Source of the DNA: Lachnospiraceae bacterium
Lineage (GTDB): Bacteria > Bacillota > Clostridia > Lachnospirales > Lachnospiraceae
Reading direction: 5' to 3'
DNA: 9,279 nt
Assembly (NCBI GenBank): GCA_009774215.1
Contig: VSNH01000130.1
Span: 1-9,279 of the forward strand
Part shown: positions 6,399 to 9,279 of the stretch, piece after piece
Numbering within the stretch: the stretch's first letter is position 1
Layout: every line of letters starts with the position of its first letter
Notes under the pieces: model-generated
Told to the model about the DNA's origin: nothing
What the model saw: only the letters and a program-made list of their open reading frames with translations
Databases searched by the model: none
Position numbers and translations under genes: made by a program

Positions 6399-7115
6399 AT
6401 GTTACGGTTTCTCAAAGTGATCGTGTGGAATCTGCCAAGAATTTACATGATACCCAAAATGGCGTACAAGGCCAGACATCAGGAGCGTTACGGTGAGGAA
6501 GCCTGTTACGCTTATGCAAGGCTGGCTATTCGGCGCATGATGCGGGCAGGGCGCATTTACACAAAGCGTTTCGGCGCGGAGAACCTTCCGAAAGAAGGAG
6601 GATATCTCCTGTGCCCGAATCATCAGGGAAAATACGACGCGCTGGGAATTATGATATCCCATGACAAGCCTTGTTCAGTAGTCATCGACGACGCAAAGTC
6701 CCACGGTCTCCTGGTCAAGCAGTTTATCGATCTGGTGCAGGGCAAGCGCCTGAAAAAGAATGATACCAGACAGTCTATAGGAATCATAAAAGAACTGGCT
6801 GAGGATACAAAAAAAGGGCGGCGGTTTATCATCTTTCCGGAGGGCGGTTATTTTCATAATCACAATACGGTAGGAGAATTTAAGCCCGGGTGTTTTAAGA
6901 GCGCGGTGAAGGCCGGAGTGCCGATCGTGCCGGTTGCGCTGATTGATTCTTACCGGGTATTTGAGGAGTGGACGCTTAAAAAGGTGGAGACGCAGGTACA
7001 CTTTTTAAAGGCGATCCCGTACGAAGAATATAAGGGGATGACCACGACGCAGATTGCGGAGATGGTGCGGGACAGGATTATGAGCAGAATCAGCGAGGTG
7101 GTCAGTCCTGCATAG
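6399..7115 (+). CDS. plsC: PlsC-type 1-acyl-sn-glycerol-3-phosphate acyltransferase
   Basis: A 238-residue membrane-associated acyltransferase of the PlsC/LPLAT family, expected to acylate lysophosphatidic acid to phosphatidic acid. Motif I is NHQGKYD (74-80; His75 and Asp80 are the HX4D pair), motif III is FPEGG (146-150, usually FPEGT, Glu148 present), and motif IV is VPIVPVAL (174-181). The N-terminus is amphipathic and basic rather than a clean transmembrane helix. ATG 6399 is chosen because GGAG (6387-6390) is 8 nt upstream; an upstream in-frame TTG at 6354 has no ribosome binding site and would add 15 unrelated residues. It follows cls by 106 nt in the same orientation, so two phospholipid genes are neighbours. 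The exact acyl acceptor cannot be determined from sequence. Confidence 0.88.
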   Translation: MLRFLKVIVWNLPRIYMIPKMAYKARHQERYGEEACYAYARLAIRRMMRAGRIYTKRFGAENLPKEGGYLLCPNHQGKYDALGIMISHDKPCSVVIDDAKSHGLLVKQFIDLVQGKRLKKNDTRQSIGIIKELAEDTKKGRRFIIFPEGGYFHNHNTVGEFKPGCFKSAVKAGVPIVPVALIDSYRVFEEWTLKKVETQVHFLKAIPYEEYKGMTTTQIAEMVRDRIMSRISEVVSPA

Positions 7116-7120
7116 GAAAG

Positions 7121-7248
7121 CTAAGGAAGCGCTGATTAAATCAGCACTTCCTTAGAGCCTCCGGCGGATGCACACGGATTTGCAAAGGAATGTGCCGCTT
7201 CGCGGCGCAAATCCGGTGCGGGAAACGCTTTAATCAGCGTTTCCCTAA
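7121..7248. mobile_element. Candidate MITE with 16-bp inverted repeats and CTAA target duplication
   Basis: GGAAGCGCTGATTAAA (7125-7140) and the reverse complement of 7229-7244, GGAAACGCTGATTAAA, match at 15 of 16 positions. Both ends are flanked by CTAA (7121-7124 and 7245-7248). The 120-bp interior has no coding capacity but folds strongly: CTAAGGAAG..CTTCCTTAG (7121-7155), GCAC-(A)-CGGATTTGC pairing with GCAAATCCG-GTGC (7170-7183 with 7207-7219) enclosing GCCGC-TTC-GCGGC (7194-7206), and a perfect 10-bp GGGAAACGCT/AGCGTTTCCC stem (7220-7245). A 4-bp CTAR duplication is typical of the IS5 group, so this may be a non-autonomous IS5-like derivative. The hairpins may also end the two convergent transcripts, though no T tract is seen. 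Confidence 0.65.
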
Positions 7249-8492
7249 ATCTTTATGATAGGCCGTTTATATTCACTGATTTCCGACAGTGGATTTTCGA
7301 CAGGAAATTTATTTCGCACAACGCTCTGGTAAATATGGCTTGCATAGACGTCTTTTTCCAGCATGGAAAGGCCTGTCGGTGCAAGCTGTTTTTCTGCGTC
7401 CGCAAGTTTGGAAAGGAGAGGAATTTCCGTGTTTTTCTTGATGGCGGAGAGAAGAGGGGAGGCACTCTCCCGAAAGCCGAGCATACGTGCATAAAAAATC
7501 CAGCCTTCTTCGCCGTACTGCTGTACATTCTCCTTGCGGATGTCAAGCAGGATATGCAGAAGACTTCTGGAAATTCTCACATAGGTGCGGTTTTTGGACT
7601 TCAAGAGATCGCAGAAGGAGCGAAAATCCCGGTATTTTGGCAAAAATTTGCGAATGCGGTCCGAGAGCTCTCTGTCGATGTCGGGATAATCCGTATAGCC
7701 GGAAACTTCTCCGGAGAGCAGACAGTACTGGATTAACAGGGAAAAATCGTCCGCAAAAACAGGGAAGGATTTCTGGTACGCATCCTCCAGCAGTTTTAAG
7801 GAAACGGGGGGAATCTGCTTTGCAAGTCCTTCCGAAGCGCCCGCCTGCCGGAGTGATTCCCGGATTGCCAAGGCAGAGCAGAAGCCGGTATCCAGACTGT
7901 TGTCGTGGTAGGAGGAGCCTGCGCGCTTCACGGTGTACGGTACAATCGCGCTCTTCCAGAAGAGAAGCGCTTTACAGTATTCTATGCCCAAAATGTTGTT
8001 GGGACTTGTCATGATGTTGATATGGGATGTCAAATGGGGGGCGGAAGCTTCCAGAGCCGTGTTTCTGGCCTGAGGATAAGTGTGCCCCAGACGAATTTCC
8101 TGATCCAGCGTTTTTTTAAAGACAGGGCCTTCCTCCAGAAGCGCCTTCGCAAAGTCAGTCAGCACGCGGATATCGCCGCACTCGCTGCCAAAACAGAGCG
8201 TGTCAATGACCCCCAGCTTATTGAGGAGCGCCACGCAGCTGCGGGCAAAATGTTCGGCGCTGCTGATGGAATAGCAGACGGGCAGTTCCAGTACCAGATC
8301 CGCGCCGTTTAGCAGTGCGCTTTCGGCGCGCAGATATTTGTCCATCATGGCGGGTGCGCCGCGCTGAACAAAATCACCGCTCATCACAACAACGCAGTAG
8401 TCTGCGCCCGTCATCTCTTTTGCTTTTTTGATGTGATAGGCGTGCCCGTTGTGGAGCGGATTGTATTCCGCAATAATTCCGACTGTCTTCAT
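7245..8492 (-). CDS. tmcAL: tRNA(Met) cytidine acetate ligase TmcAL (YlbM family)
   Basis: A 415-residue cytoplasmic enzyme that uses acetate and ATP to form N4-acetylcytidine at the wobble position of elongator tRNA-Met. The N-terminal nucleotidyltransferase fold shows GIIAEYNPLHNGH (5-17, the HxGH motif), SGDFVQRG (39-46 region), FGSE (101-104), SPNNILGIEY (163-172) and KRAGSSYHD (189-197). These are the ATP and adenylate-forming segments of the family. Length equals that of the Bacillus protein. The gene converges on plsC and diverges from pta. Its TAG stop (complement of 7245-7247) lies inside the CTAA repeat of the adjacent element. The start has an unusually distant GGGAG (8510-8506, 13 nt away), and a tiny ATGGAAAAGCTATGA frame overlaps the start codon. 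Confidence 0.92.
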   Translation of the reverse strand: MKTVGIIAEYNPLHNGHAYHIKKAKEMTGADYCVVVMSGDFVQRGAPAMMDKYLRAESALLNGADLVLELPVCYSISSAEHFARSCVALLNKLGVIDTLCFGSECGDIRVLTDFAKALLEEGPVFKKTLDQEIRLGHTYPQARNTALEASAPHLTSHINIMTSPNNILGIEYCKALLFWKSAIVPYTVKRAGSSYHDNSLDTGFCSALAIRESLRQAGASEGLAKQIPPVSLKLLEDAYQKSFPVFADDFSLLIQYCLLSGEVSGYTDYPDIDRELSDRIRKFLPKYRDFRSFCDLLKSKNRTYVRISRSLLHILLDIRKENVQQYGEEGWIFYARMLGFRESASPLLSAIKKNTEIPLLSKLADAEKQLAPTGLSMLEKDVYASHIYQSVVRNKFPVENPLSEISEYKRPIIKI

Positions 8493-8536
8493 AGCTTTTC
8501 CATTTCTCCCGAAACAACTTATTTCTCCATGTTTTC

Positions 8537-8565
8537 AGTGTATCACAATGCGAAGGATTTGTATT
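8537..8565 (-). promoter_or_regulatory. Possible promoter of tmcAL
   Basis: Reading the minus strand, TGATACACT gives an extended -10 (TACACT, complement of 8537-8542), with AATACA (complement of 8560-8565) 17 nt upstream as a poor -35 and an A-rich run beyond it. Transcription would begin near 8530. Confidence 0.35.
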
Positions 8566-8606
8566 GTTTTTTCTTGCAAACAGATCGGAAAATTACTTGT
8601 CTCCGC

Positions 8607-8626
8607 CGCAGATTCAGCAATCTGCG
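8607..8626. repeat. Perfect 8-bp hairpin in the tmcAL-pta intergenic region
   Basis: CGCAGATT-CAGC-AATCTGCG is a perfect stem with a four-base loop, in the 240-bp divergent intergenic region. It has no following T tract on either strand, so it is not an obvious terminator. It lies upstream of both candidate promoters, where a DNA operator is as likely as an RNA structure. Confidence 0.45.
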
Positions 8627-8688
8627 ACCAAAGAATGGCTGCGCTGTTCTTTCTTCCATGGTTTTGGCTATGGCGTTTATATTTAGAT

Positions 8689-8700
8689 TATTATATAATA
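8689..8700 (+). promoter_or_regulatory. Likely -10 region of the pta promoter
   Basis: A perfect TATAAT (8694-8699) lies in an AT-rich stretch and overlaps the 12-bp palindrome TATTATATAATA (8689-8700). It is 33 nt before the pta ATG, giving a short leader. No good -35 is visible at 16-18 nt (TGGCGT at 17); TTGGCT at 8664-8669 is too far unless a shifted -10 (TATTAT, 8689-8694, 19-nt spacer) is used. Confidence 0.45.
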
Positions 8701-8732
8701 TTATGTGTAAACATCTAAAGGAGGGTATAGCT

Positions 8733-9279
8733 ATGTCTTATATTGATCTGATGAAAGAGAAGGCCAGAAGCGACAAAAAGACGATTGTCCTGCCGGAGAC
8801 CAACGACAAGAGGACTCTGATCGCAGCGGCCAATATCTTGAAGGAAGGGATCGCCGATATCATTATGGTGGGGAATGAGGAGAAGATCATGGACGGTGCG
8901 GGCTGGCTCGAAGTGGAGCTGGACGGCGTGCAAATCATTGATCCTGAGAAAACGGAAAAGCTGGATGAGTATGCGGAACTTTTGTATGAAGTCAGAAAGA
9001 ATAAGGGGATGACACCGGAGAAGGCTAGGGAGACGCTGCTTGCCGATTATCTGACTTTTGGCGTGGTGATGGTGAAGGCCAACGACGCGGACGGTATGGT
9101 GGCAGGAGCCTGCCATGCCACGGCGGATACGCTGCGCCCCGCACTGCAGATTTTGAAAACCGCGCCCGGTGTGAAACTGGTTTCGGGCTTCTTTATTCTC
9201 GATGTGCCGGACTGCGAATACGGGGAGAACGGTACATTCATCTTTGCAGACTGCGGTCTGAATCAGGATCCGACGGCGG
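8733..9279 (+). CDS. pta: Phosphate acetyltransferase, 3'-truncated by the window
   Basis: The first 182 codons of Pta, which interconverts acetyl-CoA and acetyl phosphate; with acetate kinase it makes ATP and acetate in fermentation. The frame is open from ATG 8733 to the window end. The N-terminus MSYIDLMKEKARSDKKTIVL is typical, followed by PETNDKRTLIAAANILKEGI and the later conserved GVVMVKANDADGMVAGACHAT (about residues 110-130) and SGFFILDVP. The short form, lacking the extra N-terminal domains of E. coli Pta, is the usual type in Firmicutes. AAAGGAGGG (8717-8725) gives a near-perfect Shine-Dalgarno with 8-nt spacing. An ackA gene would be expected downstream but is not in the window. 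About 45% of the usual 330 residues is missing, including the C-terminal active-site residues. Confidence 0.93.
   Translation, partial: MSYIDLMKEKARSDKKTIVLPETNDKRTLIAAANILKEGIADIIMVGNEEKIMDGAGWLEVELDGVQIIDPEKTEKLDEYAELLYEVRKNKGMTPEKARETLLADYLTFGVVMVKANDADGMVAGACHATADTLRPALQILKTAPGVKLVSGFFILDVPDCEYGENGTFIFADCGLNQDPTA

Noticed and set aside
7335..8312. Plus-strand open frames of 133-175 codons
   Set aside because: They overlap the full-length TmcAL gene on the other strand and have compositions typical of antisense shadows.
8715..9241. Minus-strand open frames of 64-133 codons near the right end
   Set aside because: They are antisense to pta, which has an excellent ribosome binding site and clear family motifs.
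1..9279. tRNA, rRNA, CRISPR arrays, phage or defence genes
   Set aside because: No cloverleaf with a TTCGA arm, no regularly spaced repeats and no integrase, transposase or defence-type protein was seen. Apart from the small element at 7121-7248 the window is ordinary chromosomal sequence.

Overview
The window looks like chromosomal DNA of an anaerobic, low- to mid-GC Gram-positive bacterium, most likely a gut-type clostridium of the Lachnospiraceae. The grounds are strong AGGAGG-type ribosome binding sites, roughly 50% GC with an AT-rich promoter before pta, a neopullulanase-type amylase, an HPr-like protein, a TmcAL (YlbM) protein and a Pta start. No taxonomic search was possible, so this rests on gene content and style.

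Layout, left to right. (1) 1-1261 is the 3' part of a GH13 neopullulanase/cyclomaltodextrinase whose start lies outside the window. (2) 1348-2409 encodes a glycerol-1-phosphate dehydrogenase-like member of the iron alcohol dehydrogenase superfamily. (3) 2545-2781 encodes a 78-residue HPr-fold protein that keeps the Ser46 region but has lost the catalytic histidine motif. It has its own candidate promoter and a structured leader. (4) 2782-3103 has no convincing gene but is packed with strong inverted repeats and ends in a plausible promoter. (5) 3104-6292 is a tight operon: a SufC-type ATPase, a single short SufB/SufD-type scaffold, and a cardiolipin synthase whose start codon overlaps the scaffold stop (ATGA). 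(6) 6399-7115 encodes a PlsC-type acyltransferase with its own possible promoter. (7) 7121-7248 is a small non-coding element with 16-bp terminal inverted repeats flanked by CTAA direct repeats, probably an IS5-type MITE. (8) 8492-7245 (minus strand) encodes TmcAL. (9) 8733 to the window end is the 5' part of pta, divergent from tmcAL.

How the genes fit together. sufC plus the lone SufB/D protein look like a minimal Fe-S cluster assembly system (the SMS or 'SUF-like minimal system' type of anaerobes), with no SufB/SufD pair, SufS or SufU next to it. Cls, PlsC and possibly the G1P dehydrogenase concern membrane lipids. Pta (acetyl-CoA to acetyl phosphate) and TmcAL (acetate- and ATP-dependent acetylation of tRNA-Met) are neighbours that share acetate metabolism. 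Most genes are ordinary housekeeping. The parts most worth a second look are the minimal SUF pair, the MITE inserted at the tmcAL stop codon, the His-less HPr and the structured region before sufC.
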